Shown in pieces: positions 45,695 to 55,472 of a stretch of 64,000 nt of DNA; within the stretch, counting starts at the first letter, position 1, and each line of letters begins with the position of its first letter. The notes under the pieces were generated by a model. It was given only the letters and a program-made list of their open reading frames with translations, ran no database searches and was not told where the DNA came from. The stretch comes from Persicitalea sp964500445. Its GTDB lineage: Bacteria > Bacteroidota > Bacteroidia > Cytophagales > Spirosomataceae. The stretch spans positions 1 through 64,000 of the forward strand of contig CAZCOG010000005.1 in NCBI GenBank assembly GCA_964500445.1. Reading direction: 5' to 3'. The translations under genes were made by a program, and so were the position numbers.

Positions 45695-45718
45695 AGTAAA
45701 GTTCCTTCCGTACCTTTG
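45690..45718 (+). promoter_or_regulatory. Promoter of the xylulokinase-type gene
   Basis: TTTG (45690-45693), 17 nt, TACCTTTG (45711-45718), exact at the -7 box. The -33 overlaps the stop codon of the upstream peptidase gene, so the kinase has its own promoter. Confidence 0.62.
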
Positions 45719-45754
45719 TGTCTGACTTTACAAAAATATAAACCTGAAAACCCT

Positions 45755-47257
45755 ATGTACTTCCTTGGATTCGACGTTGGTAGTTCGTCCGTAAAAGCCT
45801 GTCTGCTGGCGGCCGACACCGGACAAGTGGTAGCGTCGGCTTTCTTTCCCGAAACCGAAATGCCAATGGATGCCCCGCAGCCCGGCTTTGCCGAGCAGCA
45901 ACCCGAACAGTGGTGGGCCAACGCCTGTCTGGCGTCCAAAGCTGTGATGCAAAAATCGGGAATTGCGCCCGACCAGGTGAAAGCCATCGGCATTTCTTAC
46001 CAAATGCACGGCCTGGTGGTGGTGGATAAGGAAATGAACGTACTGCGCCCTTCAATTATCTGGTGCGATAGCCGCGCCGTGGAAATAGGTAACGCCGCTC
46101 TGGAAGCGATGGGTGCCGAGGTGGTACTTCCGCATCTGCTCAACTCGCCGGGTAATTTTACGGCTTCCAAACTGGCGTGGGTCAAGCAAAATGAACCGGA
46201 CGTATACGCCAAAGTTCATAAATTTATGCTGCCCGGCGACTACCTGGCTGCCCGCATGACAAACGAAGTAGCCACGACGCCCTCGGGATTATCGGAAGGC
46301 ATTTTCTGGGATTTCCTGGACGAGCAGCCTGCCGGATTTCTGCTGGATTATTTCGGTTTTGAGGCCGATTTATTGCCGCAGGTATTTCCCACCTTCGGAG
46401 ATCAGGGAGTACTTACCCGCTCTGCCGCCGAGGCCCTGGGGCTGTCCGAAGGAACGCCCGTCACCTATCGCGCCGGTGATCAACCTAATAATGCTTTCTC
46501 GCTGAACGTACTGGAACCGGGCGAGGTAGCCGCCACGGCGGGTACTTCGGGCGTAGTGTATGGCGTGAGCGACCAATCGAAATTTGACGCCGAGTCGCGG
46601 GTAAATACCTTTTTGCACGTCAATCACAAGCTGGGAACGCCGCGCTATGGTGTGTTACTGTGCGTCAATGGCACGGGTATTGTCAATAGCTGGCTGCGTA
46701 ACAACATCCTGAACCGCCGTATATCGTATCCCGAAATGAACGACCTCGCCGCGCACGCTCCTATCGGTTCTGATGGCTTACTTTGCCTGCCCTTCGGCAA
46801 CGGGGCCGAGCGAATGCTCTGCAACCGTGATCCCGGTGCCACTTTTCAAGGTTTACAGTTCAACCGCCATGGTCTGAGTCATCTCATTCGGGCGTCGCAG
46901 GAGGGTATCGTGTTCGCCTTATACTACGGGATGCAGTTGATGGAAAACCTGGGGGTATCACTCAAAAATATTCGCGCCGGGGAGGCCAATATGTTCCTCA
47001 GTCCGATTTTTCGCGAAACCTTTGCCAGTATTTCGGGGGCAACGGTAGAACTTTACAATACCGACGGGGCGCAGGGTGCCGCCCGGGGAGCCGGAATGGG
47101 GCTGGGCCATTATAAAAATCGCGAAGAAGCCTTCGTGGGTCTCACCGCCACGCACACCATCGAACCCGATACCGCACGACTGGAAGAATATCAGGAAGCG
47201 TACGGGCGCTGGAAGGAGGCTAATGGCGAATCCGGCAGCGAACTTTCAAATATTTAA
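45755..47257 (+). CDS. xylB: FGGY-family sugar kinase, xylulokinase type
   Basis: Phosphorylates D-xylulose (or a close pentulose) with ATP. Start placed at the ATG at 45755, giving MYFLGFDVGSSSVK, the phosphate-1 motif; a GTG at 45716 lies inside the promoter. Catalytic Asp is in YRAGDQPNNAF, with substrate loops SYQMHGLVVVD, DYLAARMTNE, and ATP-site TAGTSGVVYG. The 500 aa length fits xylulokinases. Xylose isomerase is not in view, so the substrate assignment is by family. Confidence 0.87.
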   Translation: MYFLGFDVGSSSVKACLLAADTGQVVASAFFPETEMPMDAPQPGFAEQQPEQWWANACLASKAVMQKSGIAPDQVKAIGISYQMHGLVVVDKEMNVLRPSIIWCDSRAVEIGNAALEAMGAEVVLPHLLNSPGNFTASKLAWVKQNEPDVYAKVHKFMLPGDYLAARMTNEVATTPSGLSEGIFWDFLDEQPAGFLLDYFGFEADLLPQVFPTFGDQGVLTRSAAEALGLSEGTPVTYRAGDQPNNAFSLNVLEPGEVAATAGTSGVVYGVSDQSKFDAESRVNTFLHVNHKLGTPRYGVLLCVNGTGIVNSWLRNNILNRRISYPEMNDLAAHAPIGSDGLLCLPFGNGAERMLCNRDPGATFQGLQFNRHGLSHLIRASQEGIVFALYYGMQLMENLGVSLKNIRAGEANMFLSPIFRETFASISGATVELYNTDGAQGAARGAGMGLGHYKNREEAFVGLTATHTIEPDTARLEEYQEAYGRWKEANGESGSELSNI

Positions 47258-47265
47258 AAAAACGC

Positions 47266-47297
47266 TTGCAGATTTCATCGGCATCAACCTATCTTTG
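47266..47297 (+). promoter_or_regulatory. Promoter of tRNA-Leu
   Basis: TTG (47266-47268), 21 nt, TATCTTTG (47290-47297): a near-ideal Bacteroidota promoter, with the tRNA 12 nt downstream. Confidence 0.75.
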
Positions 47298-47308
47298 TGG
47301 CCCAATCT

Positions 47309-47390
47309 GGCGGAGTGGTGGAATTGGTAGACACGCACGTTTCAGAGGCGTGTGCCTAACAGCATGCGAGTTCGAGTCTCGCCTCCGTCA
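47309..47390 (+). tRNA. tRNA-Leu (CAG)
   Basis: 82 nt with a long variable arm (TGC...GCA), as for class II tRNAs. Acceptor GGCGGAG with CTCCGTC (one G-U) and discriminator A, anticodon stem CACGT/GCGTG, loop TTCAGAG (anticodon CAG), and T-arm GCGAG/CTCGC. CCA is not encoded. Confidence 0.96.
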
Positions 47391-47406
47391 CACTTCAAAT
47401 GCAAAA

Positions 47407-47433
47407 AGCCTTCGCAACTGCGAAGGCTTTTTT
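47407..47433 (+). terminator. Terminator of tRNA-Leu
   Basis: A perfect 9-bp stem (47407-47415 and 47420-47428) with loop AACT and T-run. Confidence 0.92.
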
Positions 47434-47486
47434 GTGGTACGGCCAGGCTGGCCGTAATTTTTGCGCCAGCAAAAAGCTGATAGCGA

Positions 47487-48026
47487 CTAAACAGACTTCT
47501 TCTCCCGCGCCTTTTTTGCCAACCGCACCGCAGTCATAATCACTACCGCAAAAAGTATCAGACCCACGACCCCCCAAATCCATTGCACCGCACTTTTCAA
47601 TACAACCAAAAACACGATGGCGAACAGAAATACCGTCGCCACTTCATTCCACAGCCTTAGCTGGAAAGAAGAAAACCGAAAGCGTTCGGCTTTCAGTTCG
47701 TAAAGTAGTTTACGGGTACCAAAATGGTAAACAAGTAGCCCGGCCACGAAACCCAACTTAATCTGCATCCAGCCCTGGCTCAGCCAGGCCGGACTCAGGT
47801 ACAGCATTGTGAAGCCCGTAACCAGCGTAAGCCACATCGCCGGCACCATAATCGCCCGAAACAGAAGACCTTCCATCTTAACAAACTGCCGGAACAGAAT
47901 CGTACGCTCTTCCTCAGGCCGTTCGTTGGCCTCGGTATGGTACACAAACAGGCGCGGGATATAAAACAACCCCGCAAACCAGCTCACGATGAAAATAATA
48001 TGAAGAGATTTGACGTAGAGGTACAT
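47487..48026 (-). CDS. hemJ: HemJ-type protoporphyrinogen IX oxidase
   Basis: A 179-aa inner-membrane protein of the HemJ/UPF0093 group that oxidises protoporphyrinogen IX to protoporphyrin IX. Four to five helices; the conserved N-terminal His is in LYVKSLHIIFIVSWFAGLFYIPRLFVYH, and WMQIKLGFVAGLLVYH is the second family motif. Its usual length is 140-180 aa. The common CopD label is less precise. It is far from hemC and stands alone. Confidence 0.88.
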   Translation of the reverse strand: MYLYVKSLHIIFIVSWFAGLFYIPRLFVYHTEANERPEEERTILFRQFVKMEGLLFRAIMVPAMWLTLVTGFTMLYLSPAWLSQGWMQIKLGFVAGLLVYHFGTRKLLYELKAERFRFSSFQLRLWNEVATVFLFAIVFLVVLKSAVQWIWGVVGLILFAVVIMTAVRLAKKAREKKSV

Positions 48027-48152
48027 AGTGGGCAGTAAGCTATCGGAGCCGTCTGGTCAGCTTTTGGCTTAAAAACCTTATTTTAAATAGTATAGTTATT
48101 TATCGGTCAACAAAACTACCACAAATAACGCTGGTAGCCTTCCACTTCAAGT

Positions 48153-49856
48153 TTACCTTTCCACCCACTCCCGCCCAGTACAGTATATCGTGTTCCTGCC
48201 GTTTTTACGAATTAATACGTAAACCCGGTACTTGCCTGGTTCGACGTTGGCCTGGTGAAACGAACCATCAAAGCCGCGCGAAAAGTACTTCTGCATATTG
48301 AGGAAGGTATCGAAGGGTAGCGCGTGTTGGTTGGGTGGCGAAGCGTACACGTGGCGGTCCGATTTCAGAATGAGGTACGGACCGTCGGTATAGTCACGCT
48401 CGGCGTCGATGAATTCTTTGGAATTGTATACGTGAATTTCATCCTCATGACGAAATAGGCTGTCCAGCGCATAATCGCCCGCGCAGGGAAGCTGATCGTT
48501 GGCAACATTGGTATCCCAGCCTTCGGCAAGTGGGTCGGCGGACTGGTAGTAGGCGCGGATTTTCTCGTAGTGCGCCTGATCCATATCGAACATACGTACT
48601 CCTAACCAGTCGGTATTATAGCGAGCGTTAAACTCCTGCACAATGGCCGTCCGGCGGTTGTTGACGGCCCCGGCAAAATTGGCGTAAAGAATCGCCAGGT
48701 TCAAAAAAATGGCCAAAGGCACGGCTACCATGCCCCAGCGGCGACGCTTCGCTGGCGTTAGCCACGCCAATGCGCCAAAGTGCAACGATACCAGCGCCAG
48801 AGCGGTGTACATCCGGTAGCGTCCTTTGAACAAAGACTCGAAGCCTCCCAACGGAATGCGCTTGTAAATGACGGCAAATGACGTAATCACCACGAAGACC
48901 ATCAAAACCAGAGCAAACTGCCCGGCCGGGCTAAGTACCAATGGCTTTCCCACCAGCGAGCGGAATAGTGGCAAAATTTCTTTGCGAAATAACCATAGAA
49001 ATAGCCCGACCATCGCCATGCCCGCCACGACGGCCAGCCCCAGCGGAATAGGCTGCGTAGTATAGGCATCCAGCGCGGCAATAGAGCCGATAAAGCCAAA
49101 AAAGCCCGCCAGCCCTTCCTTCACTTGCTGGAAATCGGAAAAATCGAGGCTATCGGTTTTCTGGGGAAAACCAAGGAAGTAGACATATCCGACTAGCAGC
49201 GTCACGCCTACTGTAAGGAAAAATTCCCGCCGCCGCCCGGTAATCCAGAGTAAAAAAATAATGACTGGAAACACGGCGATGCCGTTGCCATACGTATAGG
49301 TTGCCGCCAAACCAAAGAGCCAAGATGCCCAAAGCTGTTGGGGTCGGTGCGTGGCGAAATAAAAAGCCAGCATCGCAAATAACAATAGTCCGAAATTGCA
49401 GAGCGAACTCACACCCCAGAACATATTTTCGAAGGAATGAATGGTGAACCAAATCCAGACGATCGGAACAAAGTACCACAGCGATAAATGCAGTTTCCGA
49501 AACACGGCGTAAAAAACTCCCGCGCAGCCTACCCAACACAGATTGCCGATGACCATCAGGCTCACCAGGTTGACTTTACCAAGAAGGTAATATGAAAGCA
49601 ACACGAGCGAGCGAGAGAAAATCAGGCGATGCTCGGGAAAAGGATCCGTAAGCCGTTGCCAGCGTTCGAGCCAGGAAGCCTCTTCAAATCCTGGGATGAT
49701 TCCCAGAATCAGGATGTCGTCGAAGGCGACGTAGTTGACGTTGAGGGCGATCTGCGAAAAAACAAGAGCGTAAATAAATACCGGCAGTAGGCACAGCAGT
49801 ATCGCCAGCCAGGAGTTTTTTTGCAAAAAGATGATAAATGAACGGAGAAAAGACAT
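48153..49856 (-). CDS. Polytopic membrane protein resembling GT-C glycosyltransferases
   Basis: A 567-aa protein with about 10-11 predicted membrane helices in the first ~400 residues and a C-terminal periplasmic domain (about 410-567). The first periplasmic loop after helix 1 has acidic residues (YVAFDDILILG), as in GT-C enzymes that use polyprenyl-linked sugars. I cannot assign a specific activity. It lies next to a MORN-repeat protein but in its own transcript unit or loosely joined (62-nt gap). Confidence 0.7.
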   Translation of the reverse strand: MSFLRSFIIFLQKNSWLAILLCLLPVFIYALVFSQIALNVNYVAFDDILILGIIPGFEEASWLERWQRLTDPFPEHRLIFSRSLVLLSYYLLGKVNLVSLMVIGNLCWVGCAGVFYAVFRKLHLSLWYFVPIVWIWFTIHSFENMFWGVSSLCNFGLLLFAMLAFYFATHRPQQLWASWLFGLAATYTYGNGIAVFPVIIFLLWITGRRREFFLTVGVTLLVGYVYFLGFPQKTDSLDFSDFQQVKEGLAGFFGFIGSIAALDAYTTQPIPLGLAVVAGMAMVGLFLWLFRKEILPLFRSLVGKPLVLSPAGQFALVLMVFVVITSFAVIYKRIPLGGFESLFKGRYRMYTALALVSLHFGALAWLTPAKRRRWGMVAVPLAIFLNLAILYANFAGAVNNRRTAIVQEFNARYNTDWLGVRMFDMDQAHYEKIRAYYQSADPLAEGWDTNVANDQLPCAGDYALDSLFRHEDEIHVYNSKEFIDAERDYTDGPYLILKSDRHVYASPPNQHALPFDTFLNMQKYFSRGFDGSFHQANVEPGKYRVYVLIRKNGRNTIYCTGREWVER

Positions 49857-49918
49857 GGATGGGCGTCAGCAAACGGGAAAAACCGACGCCAAAATTAGGA
49901 AAGATTCCATGAGAACGA

Positions 49919-50974
49919 TCATTTCGGATCTTCATCGTCCACCTCGGCGGTGGCGCGGGGATCTTTACTGCTGTCGTAAATAAGTTTGTTCTTGTCGTCC
50001 CACTCGCGCAGTACAAACGGTTCGAAGTCCTCGTCCCAGCGGCTCTTGCGGTACTGAATTTCTTTTTTGCGGGCGCGGCGGTATTGGTAGTACTCTACCC
50101 AGCGGCCCACTTTTACGCCGCCGTCGTACTTCCCTTTTTCCATCAACTGACCTTCGTCATAAAAGGACATATAATCGCCGTCGATCTCTCCAAATTGTAC
50201 GGGGATTACTTCCTTTATTTTGGTGTGTGCCGAATCGTAATAGGTGATCCGAGACTCCGCCGGAAAGCCCCGGTACCAGTGCGACTTGTCGATCAGATCG
50301 TAGTTGGCATCGTAGGTAACCCAGCGCCCGTCTTTCGTTCCTTTATAAAAAAAGCCCTCCTCGATCAAATCGCCCGCCACATAGCGTTTATACGGCCCGT
50401 GTAGTGGCAGCGACTTTTCTTTATCCTTAATAACGGAAGAACTCAATTGCTTCTTTTTCAGGTCATACCATCGGTTGTAAGGCGCATAGGAGCTGATGGG
50501 TTCGTACGCTTTCAGCACGTGAAACTCTTCAATCCTGGCCCGATCGCCGCTACCGTACTTCACCAGTACTTTCTCCATCGGAATGCCTTCGTACTGCACC
50601 CGCGCCAGGCGACCTTTCTTGGCTTTGCGGCGGCGTTCGGAGCGACGACTTTTGAATTCCTTCGCTTTCAGGCCCAAGTCGGGAATGGTTTCGCCGAGTA
50701 GTTTGGAAAGGCTCTCCGACCTCCCTTTACCGCCCGGTAGTGATACACTGGCCGAGGGATCCAGTCCAGACACATCGAGTCCGGTGGATTTTTGTAATTT
50801 GGCGCGTAGCGAATCCGCCTTCGACAGTGGGCTTTGTAATTGCTCCGGGGTAGTATTCTGCTTGGCGGTACGCCCTCCGGCCGATTTATTTTTCGTACCA
50901 GTCTGCGCCCAGGCCGTAGCTGAGAGCGAAATCCACAAAATACCTAGCCCCAGGGCGGCCGCTTTCTGTATCAT
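49919..50974 (-). CDS. Exported MORN-repeat (YwqK-like) protein
   Basis: A 351-aa protein with signal peptide (MIQKAAALGLGILWISLSATAWAQ), a low-complexity Ser/Lys region (about 28-125, including KSRRSERRRKAKKGR) and then MORN-like repeats, such as GPYKRYVAGDLIEEGFFYKGTKDGRWVTYD and GQLMEKGKYDGGVKVGRWVEYYQ. Family labels such as YwqK antitoxin are not supported as a function. It is divergent from the porZ-like gene. Confidence 0.8.
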   Translation of the reverse strand: MIQKAAALGLGILWISLSATAWAQTGTKNKSAGGRTAKQNTTPEQLQSPLSKADSLRAKLQKSTGLDVSGLDPSASVSLPGGKGRSESLSKLLGETIPDLGLKAKEFKSRRSERRRKAKKGRLARVQYEGIPMEKVLVKYGSGDRARIEEFHVLKAYEPISSYAPYNRWYDLKKKQLSSSVIKDKEKSLPLHGPYKRYVAGDLIEEGFFYKGTKDGRWVTYDANYDLIDKSHWYRGFPAESRITYYDSAHTKIKEVIPVQFGEIDGDYMSFYDEGQLMEKGKYDGGVKVGRWVEYYQYRRARKKEIQYRKSRWDEDFEPFVLREWDDKNKLIYDSSKDPRATAEVDDEDPK

Positions 50975-51052
50975 GTTTTATTTCTTTTTGGCGTTCTTTC
51001 TTAGTGATCGCTGCCAATCTAGGTAACGAAGGCCGCCGTTCGATATTGATTT

Positions 51053-52900
51053 ATGAAGAGAATTTCTGGTTTGTTGCTACTTTTTGCCTGTTGCTTTTTG
51101 TGTAAAAAAAATCTTTTTGCCCAGGAAGTTCCACTGGGTAGCTGGCAGACGCACTTCAACTACCTTTCGGCCCGGCACGTCGTGCAGGTACAGGACCGCT
51201 TTTTCTGCGCTACCTACAATGGCCTGTTCAGCTATCGCCCGGCCGATGACAGTACTTTTATTTATTCAAAAATCAACGGTCTCCACGATACGGGCGTCAG
51301 CAGTCTGGCCTATGAGCCGGATAGCCAACTACTACTGCTGAACTACCGCAATGGGAATATAGACATTGTCGAACTTGATGAGAACGCCAAGGTACTAAAT
51401 ATCAGCGAATGGCCACTCCTGCGCGACGCCCCCAATCTGCCCGCTGATCGCCACAGTTACCAAGTTGTATTTAGACAGAATCTGACCTACGTCAGTACTG
51501 CCTTTGGTGTCGTGGTACTTGATCCCCTTCGACGCGAGGTGCGCGAAACATACCGCAACATCGGGCCGGGCGGCTCGGAAGTAGCCGTTTTTGGTATTAC
51601 CTTTTCCCGCGACAGCGTATATGCGCTCAGTTCGCAGGGGATTTTGCGGGCTTCCCTCAATGAGAACGTCAACCGCCAGTTTTACGGCAATTGGCAGCAG
51701 GTACCCGCGCCTATCGCCATTACTTCCATCGCCATTTTACAGGATAAACTCTACGCGGGCGTACCGGGTCAGGGAATATTACGCAAAGAAAAAAGTACTT
51801 GGCAAATCGTCTATCCTGCTACCAGCCAACGATTCCAGCTCCAGGTGGTCAATGATCGCATTGTGGCCGCACTCGACAATCGCGTCGTAACGCTCAGTCC
51901 TCAGGACCAGGCTACGGGTTTCCGCGATCCGCTGCTGGTTGCGCCGAAAGAGGCCATTCTGGATGCCGCGAATAATCTGTGGGTAGCTGATAGTCAAAAT
52001 GGTTTGGTCAGTAATTTTACGGGTAGTTACCAATCGTATAGCCCGCCGGCGGTGGCGTCCTCCGTCGGAGATACCACAATCAACAACCGTACCGATTCCA
52101 TCGTCGTGGATCGAAACGGTTTGCAGTGGATTCGGCTGCCGAATACTCTGGGAGGTGGTATTTTGGTGAAAAATTCAGTGACTCAACAACAAAGGTACCT
52201 GTCAACTTCACCCAACAACGGCGGGCTGCCCTCGTCTCGCGTCAACAGTTTATCGCTGGACCGCAACGGTCTCGTTTGGTTCGCTGCCGACCAGGGAGTG
52301 GGGTACTTTATTCCGGAGAGTGAGGTACTTTCGGGCGGTGCAGTCAACGCGGTGTTTCCGCTATTTGGTCAGAGGCGTCTGCTCCGCGACGTGTTCAGCA
52401 CGGCTATTGTCACCGAGCCGGGCAACCGCAAGTGGGTCGGAACACGCAGCGGTCTGTACCTTTTTAGTGCTGATGGTACGCAACTTATCCGGCAGTTCAC
52501 CACCGCCGATAGTCCGCTGCCTTCCGATAATGTTCTGGCTCTACAATTTGACGATGCCACCGGACGGCTCTACATAGACACGCCCAACGGGATGGTCTCT
52601 TACCGATCCGATGCCACGATTCCATCACCCACCTTGCAGGAAATTACGATTTTTCCCAACCCCGTACGCCCCGGCTACGCGGGTGTCGTCGGCCTAAAAG
52701 GATTAGTGGAAGAAACGGTAGTGAAAATTACCGATCTCGCCGGAAGACTGGTGTACGAAACCCGCTCCCAGGGCGGCACAGCCAACTGGAACCTGCTGGA
52801 TTATACCGGACGCCGCACCAAAGGCGGTATTTACCTGGTACTTCTCATCGCACCCGATGGCTCAGAAAGCGTAGCAGGAAAATTGGCGGTAGTGGAGTAA
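51053..52900 (+). CDS. porZ: PorZ-like type IX secretion protein (beta-propeller + CTD)
   Basis: A 615-aa exported protein with two propeller-type halves and a C-terminal sorting-like domain. The opening QEVPLGSWQTHFNYLSARHVVQVQDRFFCATYNGLFSY matches PorZ/two-component-type propellers; later blades include GLWFAADQGVGYFIPE-like repeats. The last ~80 residues (ITIFPNPVRPGYAGVV ... GGIYLVLLIAPDG) are of type IX CTD form. PorZ helps attach the anionic LPS anchor to T9SS cargo in studied species. Signal peptide MKRISGLLLLFACCFLCKKNLFAQ. Other propeller proteins with a CTD could look similar, hence not full certainty. Confidence 0.82.
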   Translation: MKRISGLLLLFACCFLCKKNLFAQEVPLGSWQTHFNYLSARHVVQVQDRFFCATYNGLFSYRPADDSTFIYSKINGLHDTGVSSLAYEPDSQLLLLNYRNGNIDIVELDENAKVLNISEWPLLRDAPNLPADRHSYQVVFRQNLTYVSTAFGVVVLDPLRREVRETYRNIGPGGSEVAVFGITFSRDSVYALSSQGILRASLNENVNRQFYGNWQQVPAPIAITSIAILQDKLYAGVPGQGILRKEKSTWQIVYPATSQRFQLQVVNDRIVAALDNRVVTLSPQDQATGFRDPLLVAPKEAILDAANNLWVADSQNGLVSNFTGSYQSYSPPAVASSVGDTTINNRTDSIVVDRNGLQWIRLPNTLGGGILVKNSVTQQQRYLSTSPNNGGLPSSRVNSLSLDRNGLVWFAADQGVGYFIPESEVLSGGAVNAVFPLFGQRRLLRDVFSTAIVTEPGNRKWVGTRSGLYLFSADGTQLIRQFTTADSPLPSDNVLALQFDDATGRLYIDTPNGMVSYRSDATIPSPTLQEITIFPNPVRPGYAGVVGLKGLVEETVVKITDLAGRLVYETRSQGGTANWNLLDYTGRRTKGGIYLVLLIAPDGSESVAGKLAVVE

Positions 52901-53000
52901 GGCCTTTCTGTACTTGTAATTACTCTCTCCAGTTGAGCTGAAATGGATTTCTGGTCGAGTAATTTAAATACTTCTACAAACGTCCAGTAGATTAAGCTTT

Positions 53001-53354
53001 TTATCCTATATCGATTTTACCAACTGGACAATTCTCCGGTCTGGATTTGTTCCATATTTCAATTAGTTTGTTACGGCAGGTTGAATGAAAGTATCTAATT
53101 TTTTTGAGCATTTGAGGACTTACAGCTCCCGTTAAACATTGACAATCAACTACTGTAAATGTTGCGTTCCAATCTGGCGATTTGATATGAAAATGAGGTG
53201 GTGGGTGCTCATTTTCATAAATTTCGATTTTTATATTACCGATTCTATCAATTAGTTGTCTCTTCTCAATGAGATTTCCAAAATCATCAACTTCAACGTA
53301 ATTGATTATATAGTTTAGTCTTTTTTCAAGCCTGTGCAAATCATCTTTATCCAT
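53001..53354 (-). CDS. DUF4160 domain protein
   Basis: A 117-aa protein whose core IKIEIYENEHPPPHFHIKS (about residues 41-59) is the DUF4160 signature, with an N-terminal helical part and a C-terminal region that holds several Cys. The gene is clearly richer in A and T than its neighbours, suggesting recent transfer. DUF4160 genes often sit next to DUF2442 genes in toxin-antitoxin-like pairs; no such partner is visible. Function unknown. Confidence 0.8.
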   Translation of the reverse strand: MDKDDLHRLEKRLNYIINYVEVDDFGNLIEKRQLIDRIGNIKIEIYENEHPPPHFHIKSPDWNATFTVVDCQCLTGAVSPQMLKKIRYFHSTCRNKLIEIWNKSRPENCPVGKIDIG

Positions 53355-53386
53355 AATTTTTTAGTCGACTGATATTACATCTCACT

Positions 53387-55357
53387 CTATTGAAATTTCC
53401 CTGCTTCCGTCTTTCCTTTCCAGTCATCCGTTCGGAAAAGTACGGCGGGTAATCCCTCGGCGTTGAACAGGTTGTTGTCGATGGGCGAGTTGGCCCAACC
53501 GTAGCGGACGGCCACGGGTTCTGGTACTTCGGGATGTGATACAACTACCTTGTCGCCCTCGATGCGGGCGGGAGCGTAATGGAACTTGCGGTCGCGTCCT
53601 GCGATCTCGAAACCTTTGAGGTAGCCATATTTTTCCTTTACCATCAGTCCGCCACCTACATTGTCGAAAGAGATGATTGCTTTCTGCCCGGTAAACTGTG
53701 CATCTTTAAAAGTAGGGCCGCTGTACACGATATTGTCTTTGCCGTAGGCTACTTTCAAAGCCGATAGCGCCAGGCGGTGGCCCACATCCTGCTTATTGGT
53801 AGGGTGAATATCGTTGGGATTGCCAATGTCCGTGGTGACAGCCATACCCGTTTTGGGCAGACTCAGGGTCATGGTTTGGGCTTCGCGAAGTTCGGCCCAG
53901 TCGCTGCCCTGGTTGCTGTTTTGAAATGGCCCGTAACTGGATAGTTGCACGAACAAAAAAGGAAAATTGTAGCCCCAATCCTTACGCCAGCTTTCGATCA
54001 GCAGCGGGAACGACTTACGGTACTGGTAGGCCCGCCCGGCGTTACTTTCACCCTGGTACCACAGCGCGCCCGCAATGGTGTAGGGCACGAGCGGAGCAAT
54101 CATAGCATTGTAGAGGGTGGTACCTACATTATTCATAAAATGATCGTACGTCCGGGGCGATTTCCAGGAAGGTACCATGTTCCAGCCCGTATCCGTCAGC
54201 GGAATGCTCCGACCTGCTCCCTTGACGGAAAAGTCGGCTGCTGTTCCCATGAAACCCATACCAAAATAGGCAGGCTCACGGTTGGGGCCTAGCTTGATCA
54301 ATAGGGAGTTTTCTCCCGGTTTCCAGGTACCCGCCGGGAGTTTCAGTTCGATGGGGTCCTTTGTAGTCCCCTCGAAAACCTTTTTGCCGTTGACATAAAA
54401 AATCAGATCGCTGGTATTACGGCCAAAATGTAGGGTCGTTTCAGACTTGGCCAATTCAGCAGGTACTTCCAGCGTCCGCTGGATGTAAGCGTTACCCCGG
54501 TATCCGCCAACACCCTGCCACACCCACTGACCTTGCGGATTTACCTTGATTTTCCATGAATCATAGTCATAGCCGGGTGACATGTACTTGCTTTCGTCTA
54601 CGGATTGCGTGTCGAAATCAGGCGACCCGTAGGTCTGATTGATGAGTTTCTTTTCCTGCTTTTGTCCGTCTTCGTCCCACGAGCGGGCCATCGTTGCCGG
54701 GTAATAATTGAGTACTTCCGATTCCCGCATGGCTTTTTCACTGATCCAGCCTTCTACCTGGGAGCCGCCCCAAGACGAATGGATCAGTCCTACGGGCACG
54801 TCCAATTGCTGGACAATATCCCGCGCGAAAAAATAGCCGACCGCCGAAAAATCGCCCACCGTAGCCGGTGAAGTTATTTTCCAGTCGCCCGAATTCAAAT
54901 CTTTTTCGGGAGTAAAGGCCAGTTCATGCGCCACTTCAAAATGTCGGATAGTGGAGTAGTTGGCCCGTGCAATCTCAACCTTCGCACTATCGGAGTTCTT
55001 CACCCGCCATTCCATATTCGATTGCCCCGACAGCAGCCATACTTCTCCGACCAGAATATCGGTCATCTTTACTTCGTCCTTCCTGGTTTTCACCACCAGC
55101 TCGTAGGGACCGCCCGCAGGCATGGCGGGTAGTTCGGTCATCCATTTGCCGTCGGCGTCAGCTTTGGCCGAGGCTTTTTGCTGGTTGAAAGTCAGTTCGA
55201 CTCTATCGCCCTTCCCAGCCCAGCCCCAGACTTTGACGGGTTTTTCGCGCTGCAGTACCATGTGATCGCCAAAAATGCGGGCTACTTTCAGTTGAGCCGT
55301 GGCGAGGGTGGCGGTGAGAAGCAGGATGAAAAGTGGGATAATAGTTTTCTTTAACAT
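53387..55357 (-). CDS. Sialate O-acetylesterase, exported
   Basis: Removes O-acetyl groups from sialic acids or related glycans. Start placed at the ATG at 55357, beginning signal peptide MLKKTIIPLFILLLTATLATAQ; an upstream ATG would add 12 residues. Catalytic blocks are LLSGQSNMEW, SSWGGSQVEGW, GALWYQGESNAGRA and the C-terminal NPNDIHPTNKQDVGHRLA (Asp-x-x-His). 656 aa, with a jelly-roll insertion (about 270-400) as in other Bacteroidota enzymes. It should act at the cell surface or periplasm. Confidence 0.95.
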   Translation of the reverse strand: MLKKTIIPLFILLLTATLATAQLKVARIFGDHMVLQREKPVKVWGWAGKGDRVELTFNQQKASAKADADGKWMTELPAMPAGGPYELVVKTRKDEVKMTDILVGEVWLLSGQSNMEWRVKNSDSAKVEIARANYSTIRHFEVAHELAFTPEKDLNSGDWKITSPATVGDFSAVGYFFARDIVQQLDVPVGLIHSSWGGSQVEGWISEKAMRESEVLNYYPATMARSWDEDGQKQEKKLINQTYGSPDFDTQSVDESKYMSPGYDYDSWKIKVNPQGQWVWQGVGGYRGNAYIQRTLEVPAELAKSETTLHFGRNTSDLIFYVNGKKVFEGTTKDPIELKLPAGTWKPGENSLLIKLGPNREPAYFGMGFMGTAADFSVKGAGRSIPLTDTGWNMVPSWKSPRTYDHFMNNVGTTLYNAMIAPLVPYTIAGALWYQGESNAGRAYQYRKSFPLLIESWRKDWGYNFPFLFVQLSSYGPFQNSNQGSDWAELREAQTMTLSLPKTGMAVTTDIGNPNDIHPTNKQDVGHRLALSALKVAYGKDNIVYSGPTFKDAQFTGQKAIISFDNVGGGLMVKEKYGYLKGFEIAGRDRKFHYAPARIEGDKVVVSHPEVPEPVAVRYGWANSPIDNNLFNAEGLPAVLFRTDDWKGKTEAGKFQ

Positions 55358-55414
55358 GATAAAATATTGGGTGGGTTTTGGAATCTGTATCAATCAGGAA
55401 AGCGAGAATACAAT

Positions 55415-55450
55415 AAAACCTCCTGATTTTAGCCAAAATCAGGAGGTTTT
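55415..55450 (-). terminator. Perfect 16-bp hairpin terminator
   Basis: Arms 55415-55430 and 55435-55450, loop AGCC; the stem ends are A/T tracts so that each strand has a T-run. It follows the DUF3299-like gene on the minus strand. Confidence 0.88.
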
Positions 55451-55472
55451 ACCATGAATAAATTTTATTACC

